Assembly (NCBI GenBank): GCA_020248905.1
Contig: JADCGR010000018.1
Span: 39,944 to 103,943, forward strand
DNA length: 64,000 bases
Reading direction: 5' to 3'
Source of the DNA: Curvibacter sp.
GTDB taxonomy: Bacteria > Pseudomonadota > Gammaproteobacteria > Burkholderiales > Burkholderiaceae_C
In this document: positions 26,567-35,281 of the stretch, in pieces
Layout of the letters: each line of letters begins with the position of its first letter
Numbering within the stretch: position 1 is the first letter of the stretch
Notes under the pieces: model-generated
Seen by the model: only the letters and a program-made list of their open reading frames with translations
What the model was told of the DNA's origin: nothing
Databases searched by the model: none
Made by a program: the position numbers and the translations under genes

Positions 26567-27769
26567 TTACATCATCGCGTAGCGCCGGCGCGTCTGGACG
26601 GCGTTGACGATGTAGTTGCGCGTCTCCTCAAACGGCAGGCGCGTGCGCAGGGTGTTGTACACCTCGTCGGGGCGGCGGGCGTTCACGGCGTCCAGCGCCT
26701 CGTCCTGCCGCGCCCGTCCGCTCTTGTCGCTGAAGGCCCGGTAGACGTTGCTTGGACCGGTGTTGTAGGCTGCGATGGCGCAGTACTCGCGCGAGAGCGG
26801 GTCACGGATCTCGCGTAGCGGGCTGTCGAAGAGCAGCACGCCCAGGTAGGCCGTACCGAACTCGATGTTGTTGTCCGGGTTGAACAGGAAGTCCCGGCTT
26901 GGGATCAGGTCTTCCCCGCGCGACTTGCGTGAGGCTTCGCGGCCGCCGCTGGTGGGGACCAGCTGCATCAGGCCGTAGGCTGGCGCGCTGGATACCGCGT
27001 AGGGATTGAAGGCGCTCTCGATGCGGATGACGGTGTAGACCAGGCTGCGGCTGACGCCGGTCTTGGCTGCGTTATCGCGCACGGCGGGGGCGTAGCGCAG
27101 GGCGCGCTGGTCGATGGCGGCATTCACCATGTTCACTTGCACGTAGTACACGGTGCGCGGCTCCCCGCGCACCTCGATGCTGCGCTGCTGCAGGCGCTGC
27201 GTCACCAGCCAGGCGGCGTAGCGCTCCACATCGTCGCGGGTGCGGATCACCGCGTTGTTCTGGTCCAGCACAAGTTCCCGGAGATAGGGCTGCCCCTTGA
27301 GCTCTATCTCTTTGTCCGAGAACAGGTCTACCGCAGCCGGATCGCCCGGCGTGAGCAGGGCCACCGCTGCGGCGCGGCGCAGCTTGTCCCGCACCTGCTC
27401 GTCCTCCAGGTGCTCGATAAGGATGGTGCCTGCGTCGTAGTCCACCACCACGCGGTTGCGGTAGTTCTCGGTGTACTTCACATAGCGGGTTCGGCTGGGC
27501 AGGGTGCGCGACTCGCGCTGGCCCCACTGCTCGCCGCTTTCCTTCTGCAGGTTACCGATAAGCCGGTCGTACTCGGCCTTGATGCGACGCAGGTCCGCCA
27601 ACGCCAGTTGCGGGTTGTAGGTGTAGGAGGTGACACGGCGCTCGGCCATGTTGCGCAGCGTCGATTCCGGGTTGCGCGAGGTGGCCACCTGCATCACCTG
27701 CTGGGTGCTGCAGGACGCCAGGGTCAGGGCGCCGGTGGCGCCCAGCAGCAAACGTCGATTGAGCATCAT
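26567..27769 (-). CDS. Lytic murein transglycosylase, MltC-like lipoprotein
   Basis: Cleaves the glycan strand of peptidoglycan in the periplasm. The 400-aa protein starts with a lipoprotein signal peptide; the lipobox is LASC with Cys20. The middle part (about residues 40-230) resembles the DUF3393 region of MltC. The C-terminal SLT domain has the catalytic Glu in VIRIESAFNPYA, then YGLMQLVP and AAYNTGPSNVYRAF. The ATG at 27769 is preceded by GGAGAAAGG; the open frame continues upstream but lacks a signal peptide. Confidence 0.9.
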   Translation of the reverse strand: MMLNRRLLLGATGALTLASCSTQQVMQVATSRNPESTLRNMAERRVTSYTYNPQLALADLRRIKAEYDRLIGNLQKESGEQWGQRESRTLPSRTRYVKYTENYRNRVVVDYDAGTILIEHLEDEQVRDKLRRAAAVALLTPGDPAAVDLFSDKEIELKGQPYLRELVLDQNNAVIRTRDDVERYAAWLVTQRLQQRSIEVRGEPRTVYYVQVNMVNAAIDQRALRYAPAVRDNAAKTGVSRSLVYTVIRIESAFNPYAVSSAPAYGLMQLVPTSGGREASRKSRGEDLIPSRDFLFNPDNNIEFGTAYLGVLLFDSPLREIRDPLSREYCAIAAYNTGPSNVYRAFSDKSGRARQDEALDAVNARRPDEVYNTLRTRLPFEETRNYIVNAVQTRRRYAMM

Positions 27770-27837
27770 GACCTTTCTCCCTTGCCGGCTCCGGCATGTT
27801 AGCCGGCAGGCGCCCCTGCTGCCGGGCGCAGCGGCGA

Positions 27838-28830
27838 TCAGCTTACCCGCTGGCGGGCCCACTCGCGCGCGATCTGCAGCACCTGGCCCAGTGCGTGCGG
27901 CGCATCGCAGGCCACCACCCGGCGCTGCGACATGCTGCGCAGCCAGGTGATCTGGCGCTTGGCCAGCTGGCGCGTGGCAGCCATGCCCTGCTCGCGCAGC
28001 TCGCTCATGGGAAAGACCCGGTCCAGCCCGTGCGCTTCGTGCGCGTCCAGAAGTTCCCAGGCCTGGCGGTAGCCCACGCAGCGCATGGAGGGCAGGTCCG
28101 CGTGCAGATCGCCCCGGGCGCGCAGGCGTCGTACCTCGTCCAGCAGCCCGCCGGCGAGCATGGCGTCAAAGCGCTGGGCGATGCGTGCGTGCAGCCAGGC
28201 GCGGTCTTGCGGCTCCAGCGAGACCAGCGTAATGGCGCGGGCCACCGGTGAGGTGCTGGCCGCGCCATCCCGTGTGTGGAAGGAAGAGATGGGGCGGCCC
28301 GTGAGCCGGAAGACCTCCAGCGCACGCTGGATGCGCTGGCTGTCCGTGGGCGGCAGGCGCGTCGCTGTGGCCGGGTCCACGCGCTGCAGCTCGGCGTGCA
28401 GGGCGGGCCAGCCCTGGGCGCGGGCCTGTGCGTCCAGCTCGGCGCGGACGCTCGCGTCTGCCGGCGGCAGCTCGTCAATGCCGTCAAGGAGGGCCTTGAA
28501 GTAAAGCATGGTGCCACCAACGAGCAGCGGGTGCTTGCCACGCATGTGGATATCGTGGATGCGCTGCGTGGCATCGCGCACGAAGTCAGCGGCGCTGTAG
28601 GGCTGCACTGGATCCCGGATGTCGATCAGGTGGTGCGGTACTGCAGCGAGCTCCTGCGCCGAGGGCTTGGCCGTGCCCACGTCCATGCCGCGGTAGACCA
28701 GGGCCGAGTCCACGCTGATGATTTCCACGGGCAGCACGCTGGCGATGGCCAGCGCCGCGTCAGTCTTGCCGCTGGCCGTGGGGCCGGCAATCGCCAGGCA
28801 GGACGGAAACTCAGTGTTCGGGCTTGCCAT
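27838..28830 (-). CDS. miaA: tRNA dimethylallyltransferase
   Basis: Transfers a dimethylallyl group to A37 of tRNAs reading UNN codons. The P-loop GPTASGKT (residues 16-23) lies right at the N-terminus. [24 protein letters not shown] and [13 protein letters not shown] follow in the family order. C-terminal YRQAWELL and [12 protein letters not shown] match MiaA. The 330-aa length is normal. The start lies inside the end of the upstream MFS gene (20-bp overlap), so the two are coupled. Confidence 0.96.
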   Translation of the reverse strand: MASPNTEFPSCLAIAGPTASGKTDAALAIASVLPVEIISVDSALVYRGMDVGTAKPSAQELAAVPHHLIDIRDPVQPYSAADFVRDATQRIHDIHMRGKHPLLVGGTMLYFKALLDGIDELPPADASVRAELDAQARAQGWPALHAELQRVDPATATRLPPTDSQRIQRALEVFRLTGRPISSFHTRDGAASTSPVARAITLVSLEPQDRAWLHARIAQRFDAMLAGGLLDEVRRLRARGDLHADLPSMRCVGYRQAWELLDAHEAHGLDRVFPMSELREQGMAATRQLAKRQITWLRSMSQRRVVACDAPHALGQVLQIAREWARQRVS

Positions 28831-30034
28831 GCTTTTGCACCACAGTCCAGGCGGCCAGCGTAATCACCACACTCCAGAACCACACCCCGTACATCAGCGG
28901 CCGTGCCGTGCCGTCCATGATCTTGCCCAGCAGGCTGCCCATCAGGAAGGACACAAGCGCCATGCCGAAGCCGTTGAGCGCCGAGGCAGCACCCGCCGCA
29001 TCGGGAAAGGGGCCGATGGCACCACTCTGGCTGCAGGGCTGGTGTACGCCGTGCGCGAGCATGAAAAGGTAGAACGGGCCCATGATGGCCCAGCCGTTGT
29101 GCCAGCCCAGCAGTCCGAAGACGCCCATGAGCGTGCCGCCGGCAAGCGTGAGGTGACCCGCCAGGGCCACGGCACCCTGCAGGCCGTAACGCGGCAGCAG
29201 CCAGCGGCAGAGTACCGTCCCCAGCAGATAGGTGACGGACACCGAGGACATGACCAGCCCGTAAGCCCAGCGCTGAACCCCCAGCAGCTCGATGAAGACA
29301 AATGGCGAAGTGGCCAGCACCGTGAACAAGCCACCGTAAGACCCGGCCGACAGGGCCGACCACGCCCAGAAGGTCCGGTGAGACAGGATGCGACGCCACG
29401 TGGCCAGCACCGTGGCTGGCTCCATGGCCTGCGGGTTCTTGCGGTGTACGGTTTCCTCGAACTGCCAGACGAGCAGGGCCAGCGTGGCCGCGCCAAAGAC
29501 GGCCAGCGTGAGCAGCGCCACACGCCAGTTGGCCACGTCGGTGAGCAGGCCGCCCAGCGGCCCGCTGAGGCCCGCGATCACGCCCAGGCCCGTGAGCCCC
29601 TTGGACATGACGCGTGCGCCCTCCAGCGGGCGATACAGGTCGCGCACGAGGGCCCGCGCGCACATCACGCCCGCGCCCATGGCGGCCCCCTGCAGCGTGC
29701 GTGCGGCGATCAGCCATTCCATGCTCGGCGCCAGCGCACTGGCCACTGAAGCCAGCACATAGACCGCCAGGCCCCAGAGCAGCACAGGCCGCCGTCCCCA
29801 GCGGTCCGACATGGGGCCACAGGCCAGCTGCGCGAGGCCAAACGCCAGCAGTAGTGCGGTGAGCGTAAGCTGGGCCTGCGGCAGTGAGGCCATAAAACCC
29901 GAAGTGATGGCCGGCAGCGCCGGCAGGTAGAGATCGGTGGTGATGGGCTGCAGTCCCAGCAGCAGGGATAGAAAGAGCACGGTCAGGGCCGGCGACATAC
30001 GGGCCGCGGCCCTTGCAGGGGAAGACGCAGACAT
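28811..30034 (-). CDS. MFS transporter, Bcr/CflA drug-resistance type
   Basis: Inner-membrane proton-coupled exporter of 407 aa with 12 predicted helices. [11 protein letters not shown] in helix 1, [16 protein letters not shown] (motif A after helix 2) and [11 protein letters not shown] in helix 4 are typical of the Bcr/CflA subfamily. Start at 30034 gives [13 protein letters not shown] and puts the first helix at about residue 14; the longer frame has no signal. It is upstream of miaA on the same strand and overlaps it. mutL lies 35 bp upstream, also on the minus strand. Confidence 0.9.
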   Translation of the reverse strand: MSASSPARAAARMSPALTVLFLSLLLGLQPITTDLYLPALPAITSGFMASLPQAQLTLTALLLAFGLAQLACGPMSDRWGRRPVLLWGLAVYVLASVASALAPSMEWLIAARTLQGAAMGAGVMCARALVRDLYRPLEGARVMSKGLTGLGVIAGLSGPLGGLLTDVANWRVALLTLAVFGAATLALLVWQFEETVHRKNPQAMEPATVLATWRRILSHRTFWAWSALSAGSYGGLFTVLATSPFVFIELLGVQRWAYGLVMSSVSVTYLLGTVLCRWLLPRYGLQGAVALAGHLTLAGGTLMGVFGLLGWHNGWAIMGPFYLFMLAHGVHQPCSQSGAIGPFPDAAGAASALNGFGMALVSFLMGSLLGKIMDGTARPLMYGVWFWSVVITLAAWTVVQKHGKPEH

Positions 30035-30069
30035 GGGCGACGAGGGTAGCAGAGCGACAGCAAACGAAC

Positions 30070-31983
30070 TCAGCGCCCGCGCAAAAACAGCGCGTCCAGG
30101 TCCTTGAGCGTGACCTGTCGCCAGGTCGGCCGGCCGTGGTTGCATTGGTCGGAGCGCTCAGTGCGCTCCATGTCGCGCAGCAGCGCGTTCATCTCTTCAA
30201 GCGTGAGTTTGCGGTTGGCGCGCACCGCACCGTGGCACGCCATGGTGCCCAGCAGTTCGTTGCGGGCGCGTTCGATTACCGTGCTGCCCTCGTGCTGGGC
30301 CAGCTCGGCCAGCACACTGCGCGCCAGCTCCACGGCATCGCCTTGCGCGAGCGTGGCCGGCACGGCGCGCACGGCCAGGGTCTTGGGCGAGAGGGGGCTG
30401 ATCTCCAGGCCCAGCGTGGCCAGGGTCCCGCTGTGGGCTTCGGTCGTAGCCACCTCCTGCGGCGTGGCAGCGAAGGGGGCGGGAATCAGCAGCGGCTGGC
30501 TGGTGATGCGGCTTACATCGAGCTGCTGCTTGAGCCGCTCGTAGACGATGCGTTCGTGCGCTGCGTGCATGTCCACCACCACCAGGCCCTGGGCGTTTTC
30601 GGCCAGGATGTAGACGCCATGCAGCTGGGCCAACGCTCGGCCGAGAGGCCACGCGTTCTGCGAGCCTGAGCGGCCTAGGGACCACGCCTCTGGCTCTTGG
30701 TTTGCCGGTGCGGCCGGGGGTGCCGGTTCACGAACAGTCCAGGGGGCGGTCGGTGTGGATGCAGAGGCCGGCGGCCACAGGGCTGCCAGGTCGCGCACCT
30801 TATGGCCGAACGCAGGTGTGTCGTTAGCTCCGAAATGAATAGCAGGTTGCGCCCAACCTGCAAACGCCGGGCGTTCGATGGGTCGGGCGATCTCGGCCAA
30901 GCTGGCAGCCACCGGCTGGGCCAGGCCCTCGGCCACGGCCTGTACGCGCGGGGCCGCCAGTGCGCGCTCAACCGCGTGGCGTACGGTCTGGTGCATCTCG
31001 CGGCTGTCGCGAAAGCGCACCTCTATCTTGGTGGGGTGCACGTTCACATCGACGCGCGCGGGGTCGATCTCGATGTAAAGCGCATACACGGGCTGCCGGT
31101 GACCGTGGAGCACGTCCTCGTAGGCGCTGCGCGCCGCGTGCGTGAGCACCTTGTCGCGCACGTAGCGGCCGTTCACGTAGCAGAACTGGTGGTCAGCGCG
31201 GCTGCGCGCCGCGTCCGGAATGCCGGCACGGCCCCAGACGCGCACGCCCTGCATGGCGCCGGGCGTGGCGACGGTCTGGAAATCCACGGCCACGGATTGG
31301 GCAAGAAAGTCCTCGCCCAGCACGTCGGCCAGGCGCTGCTGCAGGGCTTGCGATCCGCTGCACGCGCGCCACTGCTCCACGAGCTTGCCTTCGTGCCAGA
31401 TGGCAAAGCCCACATCGGGCCGCGCGAGCGCGTGGCGGCGCACGGATTCGATGCAGTGCGCCAACTCGGTGGCGTCGGTCTTGAGGAATTTGCGACGCGC
31501 CGGCGTACTGAAGAAGAGCTCTTTCACTTCCACCGTCGTGCCCGTGCTGCGCGCCACGGGCTTGATTTCGCCCGTGCGGCCGTCAAGCAGGAAAGCGGTG
31601 GACTGCTCGGGCGTGCGAGAGAGCACCGCCGTGTCGGCGATGGAATTGATCGCCGCCAGCGCCTCCCCCCGAAAACCCATGGTGTCCACAGACTCCAGCT
31701 CCTGCAGGCTGGCGATCTTGCTTGTGGCGTGGCGCTTGAGGGCCACGGGCAGTTCGTCGCTCGGGATGCCGATGCCGTTGTCTTCCACGGCGATCAGGCG
31801 CACGCCGCCTGCAATCAGGCGTACGGTGACCTGCGTGGCCCCGGCGTCCAGCGCGTTGTCCACCAGCTCGCGTACCACCGAGGCCGGCCGCTCCACCACC
31901 TCGCCGGCGGCGATCTGGCTGACCAGCTCGTCGGGCAGTTCGCGGATGCGACGGCGCGGGGCGGGGGATAGGGCGGCGTTCAC
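30070..31983 (-). CDS. mutL: DNA mismatch repair protein MutL
   Basis: Links MutS mismatch recognition to strand removal. The GHKL ATPase motifs are complete: ELVDNALDAGA, DNGIGI and GFRGEALAAINSIA. RFRDSREMHQTV and the C-terminal dimerisation domain (ACHGAVRANRKL) follow. A GTG at 31983 gives 637 aa beginning with NAALSPAPRRRIRELPDELVSQIAAGEVVERP, the usual MutL start; a longer frame to 32073 would run into the divergent DedA gene. The linker (about residues 345-440) is Pro/Ala-rich and not conserved. Confidence 0.94.
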   Translation of the reverse strand: MNAALSPAPRRRIRELPDELVSQIAAGEVVERPASVVRELVDNALDAGATQVTVRLIAGGVRLIAVEDNGIGIPSDELPVALKRHATSKIASLQELESVDTMGFRGEALAAINSIADTAVLSRTPEQSTAFLLDGRTGEIKPVARSTGTTVEVKELFFSTPARRKFLKTDATELAHCIESVRRHALARPDVGFAIWHEGKLVEQWRACSGSQALQQRLADVLGEDFLAQSVAVDFQTVATPGAMQGVRVWGRAGIPDAARSRADHQFCYVNGRYVRDKVLTHAARSAYEDVLHGHRQPVYALYIEIDPARVDVNVHPTKIEVRFRDSREMHQTVRHAVERALAAPRVQAVAEGLAQPVAASLAEIARPIERPAFAGWAQPAIHFGANDTPAFGHKVRDLAALWPPASASTPTAPWTVREPAPPAAPANQEPEAWSLGRSGSQNAWPLGRALAQLHGVYILAENAQGLVVVDMHAAHERIVYERLKQQLDVSRITSQPLLIPAPFAATPQEVATTEAHSGTLATLGLEISPLSPKTLAVRAVPATLAQGDAVELARSVLAELAQHEGSTVIERARNELLGTMACHGAVRANRKLTLEEMNALLRDMERTERSDQCNHGRPTWRQVTLKDLDALFLRGR

Positions 31984-32041
31984 CGGGTCATTGTAGGCCT
32001 CGTGTCCCGAGCGGCGAGGCGGCCGGGGATAATCCATCCCC

Positions 32042-32701
32042 ATGGAAATCATCACCTTTCTGATCGACTTCATCCTGAATGTGGATGAGCACCTCGAAGC
32101 GTTTGTGCAGAACTACGGCATGTGGGTTTATGCGCTGCTGTTCCTCATCGTCTTCGTCGAGACCGGGGTGGTGGTCATGCCCTTTTTGCCGGGCGACTCG
32201 CTGCTCTTCGTGGTAGGCGCCATGACCGGCGCGGGCCTGATGAGCTATCCCGTGGCGGTAGCCGTGCTCCTGGCTGCGGCCATCCTCGGTGACCAGTGCA
32301 ACTACACCATCGGGCGCTACTTCGGCCCCAAGGTGTTCCAGTGGGAAGACTCCCGCTTCTTCAACAAGCGCGCCTTCGAGCGGGCCCACAACTTCTACGA
32401 GACCTACGGCGGCATCACCATCATCATTGCGCGCTTCATGCCCTTCCTGCGCACCTTCGTGCCCTTTGTGGCCGGCGTGGCCGAGATGAGCCGCGTGAAG
32501 TTCACGCTCTACAACATCGTGGGCGCCTTCATCTGGGTGCTGGGCATCTGCACCGCCGGTTACTTCCTGGGCAGCCTGCCCTGGGTCAAGGCCAACCTGG
32601 ACAAGATCATCTGGGGCCTGATCCTCGTGCCCGGCCTCATCGTGATCTTCGGCGCCTGGAAAGCGCGGCGTGCGGCGCTGCGTAGCGCTGCGGTGGAGTA
32701 G
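32042..32701 (+). CDS. DedA family membrane protein
   Basis: Inner-membrane protein of 219 aa of the DedA (SNARE-associated, PF09335) superfamily. These proteins are thought to flip or recycle lipid carriers and support membrane homeostasis. Signature segments: FVETGVVVMPFLPGDSLLF, GDQCNYTIGRYFG, FERAHNFYETYGG and ARFMPFLRTFVPFVAGVAEM. The start lies 58 bp from that of mutL on the other strand. Confidence 0.93.
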   Translation: MEIITFLIDFILNVDEHLEAFVQNYGMWVYALLFLIVFVETGVVVMPFLPGDSLLFVVGAMTGAGLMSYPVAVAVLLAAAILGDQCNYTIGRYFGPKVFQWEDSRFFNKRAFERAHNFYETYGGITIIIARFMPFLRTFVPFVAGVAEMSRVKFTLYNIVGAFIWVLGICTAGYFLGSLPWVKANLDKIIWGLILVPGLIVIFGAWKARRAALRSAAVE

Positions 32702-32829
32702 CCGCTAACGATCGGCCGCTGACGGGTGGATGAATCACCAGCTTGCCGCCGCTGACCGGCTGGGCGCATCATTGGGGCGCACCCGTGCCGGACTTTGCAC
32801 CGGCGTCTTCGGGCGCAGGAAGGCCTGAC

Positions 32830-33168
32830 ATGCCCCGCAAGAAAGTTGCCGAAGATCCCCTGCCTCTGAGCCGGGCCACCGCCAGCATGAAGGCCGTGCC
32901 CGAGGCCGGCGAGGTACTGGTGGGCCAGGTGATCCGTCGCCCGGGTGGTTACTACTGGAGCCTGGCCGACGAAGGGCGCGAGTTCGGCCCCTACGACAGC
33001 TTCGACGAAGCCCAGGCCGACATGGAAGCCGCCGCCGACCTGGAGTCGCCCGAGCCCGGCGAGAGCCTGCAGGAAGCCGAGAGCGAGCTGGGCATCGCCG
33101 ACTGGATCGATCCGCAGACCGGTGAGCCCGCCGAGGGCCTGTCGCCCCCGCATCTCGATTCGGACTGA
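32830..33168 (+). CDS. Conserved hypothetical protein, acidic, 112 aa
   Basis: No recognised function. The ATG at 32830 gives MPRKKVAEDPLPLSRATASMK, then a small aromatic core (RRPGGYYWSLADEGREFGPYDSFDEAQADMEAA) that looks like a compact alpha/beta unit, then an acidic tail rich in Glu, Pro and Asp. Third-position GC matches coding neighbours, supporting a real gene. Similar small proteins occur in Burkholderiales. It lies between DedA and the nitroreductase-like gene on the same strand. Confidence 0.7.
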   Translation: MPRKKVAEDPLPLSRATASMKAVPEAGEVLVGQVIRRPGGYYWSLADEGREFGPYDSFDEAQADMEAAADLESPEPGESLQEAESELGIADWIDPQTGEPAEGLSPPHLDSD

Positions 33169-33246
33169 AGGCGTGGACACTACCGAGCCGCTGCACCTTG
33201 GGCGGGCTCGGTGTCTGGGTCTGTCTGTCACCCCGCGGAGGGCTCC

Positions 33247-33894
33247 ATGAACCTGCTCACCAAGATGGCCCTGGGCCTGCTGGGCCAGCTGCACGGCCAG
33301 CCACCCAGCGGTGCACCGCTGGCCGAGCAGATCTTGCCCGCGCCGCACACCACGGGCGGCCTGCCGCTCATGCAGGCGCTGCAGCAGCGCCAGTCGCAAC
33401 GCGATTTCAAGACCGACGCGCTGGCTCCGCAGGAGTTGTCGGATCTGCTGTGGGCCGCAGCCGGCATTAACCGTACCGAGCACGGCGGCCGCACCGCGCC
33501 CTCGGCGCTCAACGCGCAGGAGGTGGACCTGTACGTGGCCCTGCCCCATGGCCTGTACCGCTATGAGCCGCAGCGCCACGTGCTGCTGCTCATCAAGGCC
33601 GAGGACGTGCGCCGCGTCACGGGCTACCAGGACTTCGTGGACAGCGCGCCGCTGGACCTGATCTACGTGGCCGATCACAGTCGCATGAAGCTTGTGCCGG
33701 CCGCCCAGCGCGAGTCCTACGCCTCGGTGGCTGCGGGCGCCATGGCGCAAAACGTCTATCTCTGGTGCGCCTCGGCCGGGCTGGCCACCGTGGTGCGCGC
33801 CTGGTTCGAGCGCCATGCGCTCACGCAGGCCATGGGGCTGACGCCGGACCAGCAGATCCTGCTGACGCAGACGGTGGGGTGGGTGAAAGGCTGA
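33247..33894 (+). CDS. SagB/ThcOx-type nitroreductase family protein
   Basis: A 215-aa FMN-dependent oxidoreductase of the nitroreductase superfamily. The SagB-type features are MQALQQRQSQRDF near residue 40, ELSDLLWAAAGINR, APSALNAQEVDLYVAL and the late FMN-binding part YASVAAGAMAQNVYLWCASAGL. SagB relatives oxidise azolines in peptide maturation, but no YcaO or precursor-peptide gene is nearby, so a general reductase role is more likely. The GTG/ATG upstream frame is not needed; the ATG at 33247 gives the family start. Confidence 0.85.
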   Translation: MNLLTKMALGLLGQLHGQPPSGAPLAEQILPAPHTTGGLPLMQALQQRQSQRDFKTDALAPQELSDLLWAAAGINRTEHGGRTAPSALNAQEVDLYVALPHGLYRYEPQRHVLLLIKAEDVRRVTGYQDFVDSAPLDLIYVADHSRMKLVPAAQRESYASVAAGAMAQNVYLWCASAGLATVVRAWFERHALTQAMGLTPDQQILLTQTVGWVKG

Positions 33895-34219
33895 GGCGTG
33901 CCTGTCTGAGCGTCGGCATCAGGCTGATTTCCGTCACCTGGTTTCCGCGAGTCAGTTACTGCTGAGGCCGATATCGGACATTGCTCAGCTCTGCGGTTGG
34001 AAGTCTGCGGTACCGCTCCAGGCGGACGACTCAAGAAGCGAAACCCCATCAAGTCATCCGATGTCGGCTCTTTCCCTTCGGGATCTGGAGCTTCCCACCC
34101 GTCGAAGTCAGTCGCCAGAAAAGAAAACAGACGTTCTACCGCCACGCTCGCTAGCGGCAACGGAACGCAACGAAATTGCGATCGCTTACAGCGCCATGCC
34201 AAGCACCACTCTGTGGCCG
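33895..34219. other. Gene-free stretch at the left edge of the islet
   Basis: About 325 bp with lower GC than the genes around it. A minus-strand open frame crosses it but runs antisense into the nitroreductase gene and has no recognisable domain. GAGGCCGATATCGGACATTG has the look of a degenerate dispersed intergenic repeat. No tRNA, promoter or terminator could be supported. Confidence 0.5.
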
Positions 34220-34738
34220 CTAAAGTTCATTTCTCGCCTTGAAGAAGGCAACTGCCAAATCTTCAACTAGCTTTGATATTGACTCTCGGACTGAGTCCGG
34301 CACGTTTCGTTTCGAACCGTAGCCCAGAATCGAAGACTCATATTGCCTAGTGTTGGTCAAATTGCCGGCGTTAATTGCGATGTGGTAAGCAATAGGGTAA
34401 TCGTCACCGACTGTCCACACTTTCACATGAATGTTTCCAATCTTCTTCCCTTTATCGTTGTCTTCAATTGACTCCCATAAATCCTTCGGCTCTTTGAAGC
34501 CAATGCCAGCAAAGCTATTCTTGAACCTTAACCGGAGGAAGTCGGTGAGATCTTCTTTCTTTAAGCCAATTTTTTCCGCAGAGCCCTGGACAGAGACACT
34601 GATCAGCCCAAAGCTATCCATGGTCTTGAATCCACTGTAGAAGATGCTTTCAAAATTCGGCTTCTTCTCATCGGCAAACGTACTTGATCCCGCTGAAAGG
34701 GCGATTGCGAAAACGAGAAGAGCAGAGAGTCGTAACAT
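34220..34738 (-). CDS. Hypothetical secreted protein, 172 aa
   Basis: Unrecognised. The ATG at 34738 (ribosome site GGTGG upstream) gives MLRLSALLVFAIALSAGSSTFA/DEKK, a clear Sec signal peptide with cleavage near residue 22, so it is probably periplasmic. The mature part is lysine-rich with a mixed alpha/beta pattern and no cysteines. Codon use is more AT-rich than the neighbours, which suggests recent acquisition. It is the only gene on this strand in the islet. A perfect inverted repeat lies just upstream. Confidence 0.65.
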   Translation of the reverse strand: MLRLSALLVFAIALSAGSSTFADEKKPNFESIFYSGFKTMDSFGLISVSVQGSAEKIGLKKEDLTDFLRLRFKNSFAGIGFKEPKDLWESIEDNDKGKKIGNIHVKVWTVGDDYPIAYHIAINAGNLTNTRQYESSILGYGSKRNVPDSVRESISKLVEDLAVAFFKARNEL

Positions 34739-35281
34739 GGTATCCACCGTTTACGTGATGGCTGATGCATGAGTAAACGGACGCCGAGGGCGATCCGCGA
34801 TTGATTGTCCAAACAGCCTGATTCTAGGAAGGCTAGTCACTTGGCACAACCGATTTTTCAGGATTCCGTCGTGGCAGACGCCAATCGCTGCACGGCTTCT
34901 TTCCGGTGTTAATTGTCGGGTCAAGCTTGATCTGAGTCAGTCGCGGTAGTTGGCCTGAGCGACGGCGCCGACCGTCACCGGTCACTCGATGGTCCGCGTC
35001 TCGTACGACCGCTTTACCTTCGTGACCGGCTGCGTCGAATCCGTAATAGCGGTCTGGAATGGATGACCGGTTTGGCGCGAGGTGAACTGGCGCTCTATCC
35101 CCTTAAGAGACATTCATCCTCTCGGTGCTCTAGTGGCAGGTTCTGTGCGGAGCAGTCGCAATGAGTAGTAGCCGGCTAAATGCTTCTCGGCCAATGCGGG
35201 CGCTGGGACGCTATCAGTCCGACATCAGCAACATGGCGGTACCATGGGTGGGTTATTAAGGCGGGAAAACGAGGTCAGGGT
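34739..35281. other. Non-coding stretch upstream of the SEC-C gene
   Basis: About 540 bp with no convincing gene. It begins with an inverted repeat, CCGTTTAC (34747-34754) and GTAAACGG (34773-34780), 18 bp apart, in the promoter region of the secreted hypothetical. Between about 34965 and 35080 there are several GACCGG/CCGGTC words, including TGACCGGTTT at 35064-35073, whose reverse complement lies at 37081-37090. This looks like degraded dispersed-repeat DNA. Confidence 0.5.

Noticed and set aside
32042..32073. Longer mutL start at 32073
   Set aside because: It would overlap the divergent DedA gene and add residues not seen in MutL; the GTG at 31983 gives the standard start.
33247..33894. 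SagB-like protein as part of a thiazole/oxazole-modified peptide cluster
   Set aside because: No YcaO, precursor peptide or exporter gene lies nearby; the family signal alone is not enough.
33756..34202. Minus-strand open frame crossing the gap after the nitroreductase gene
   Set aside because: Its second half is antisense to a conserved gene and the first half has no family match or codon bias.
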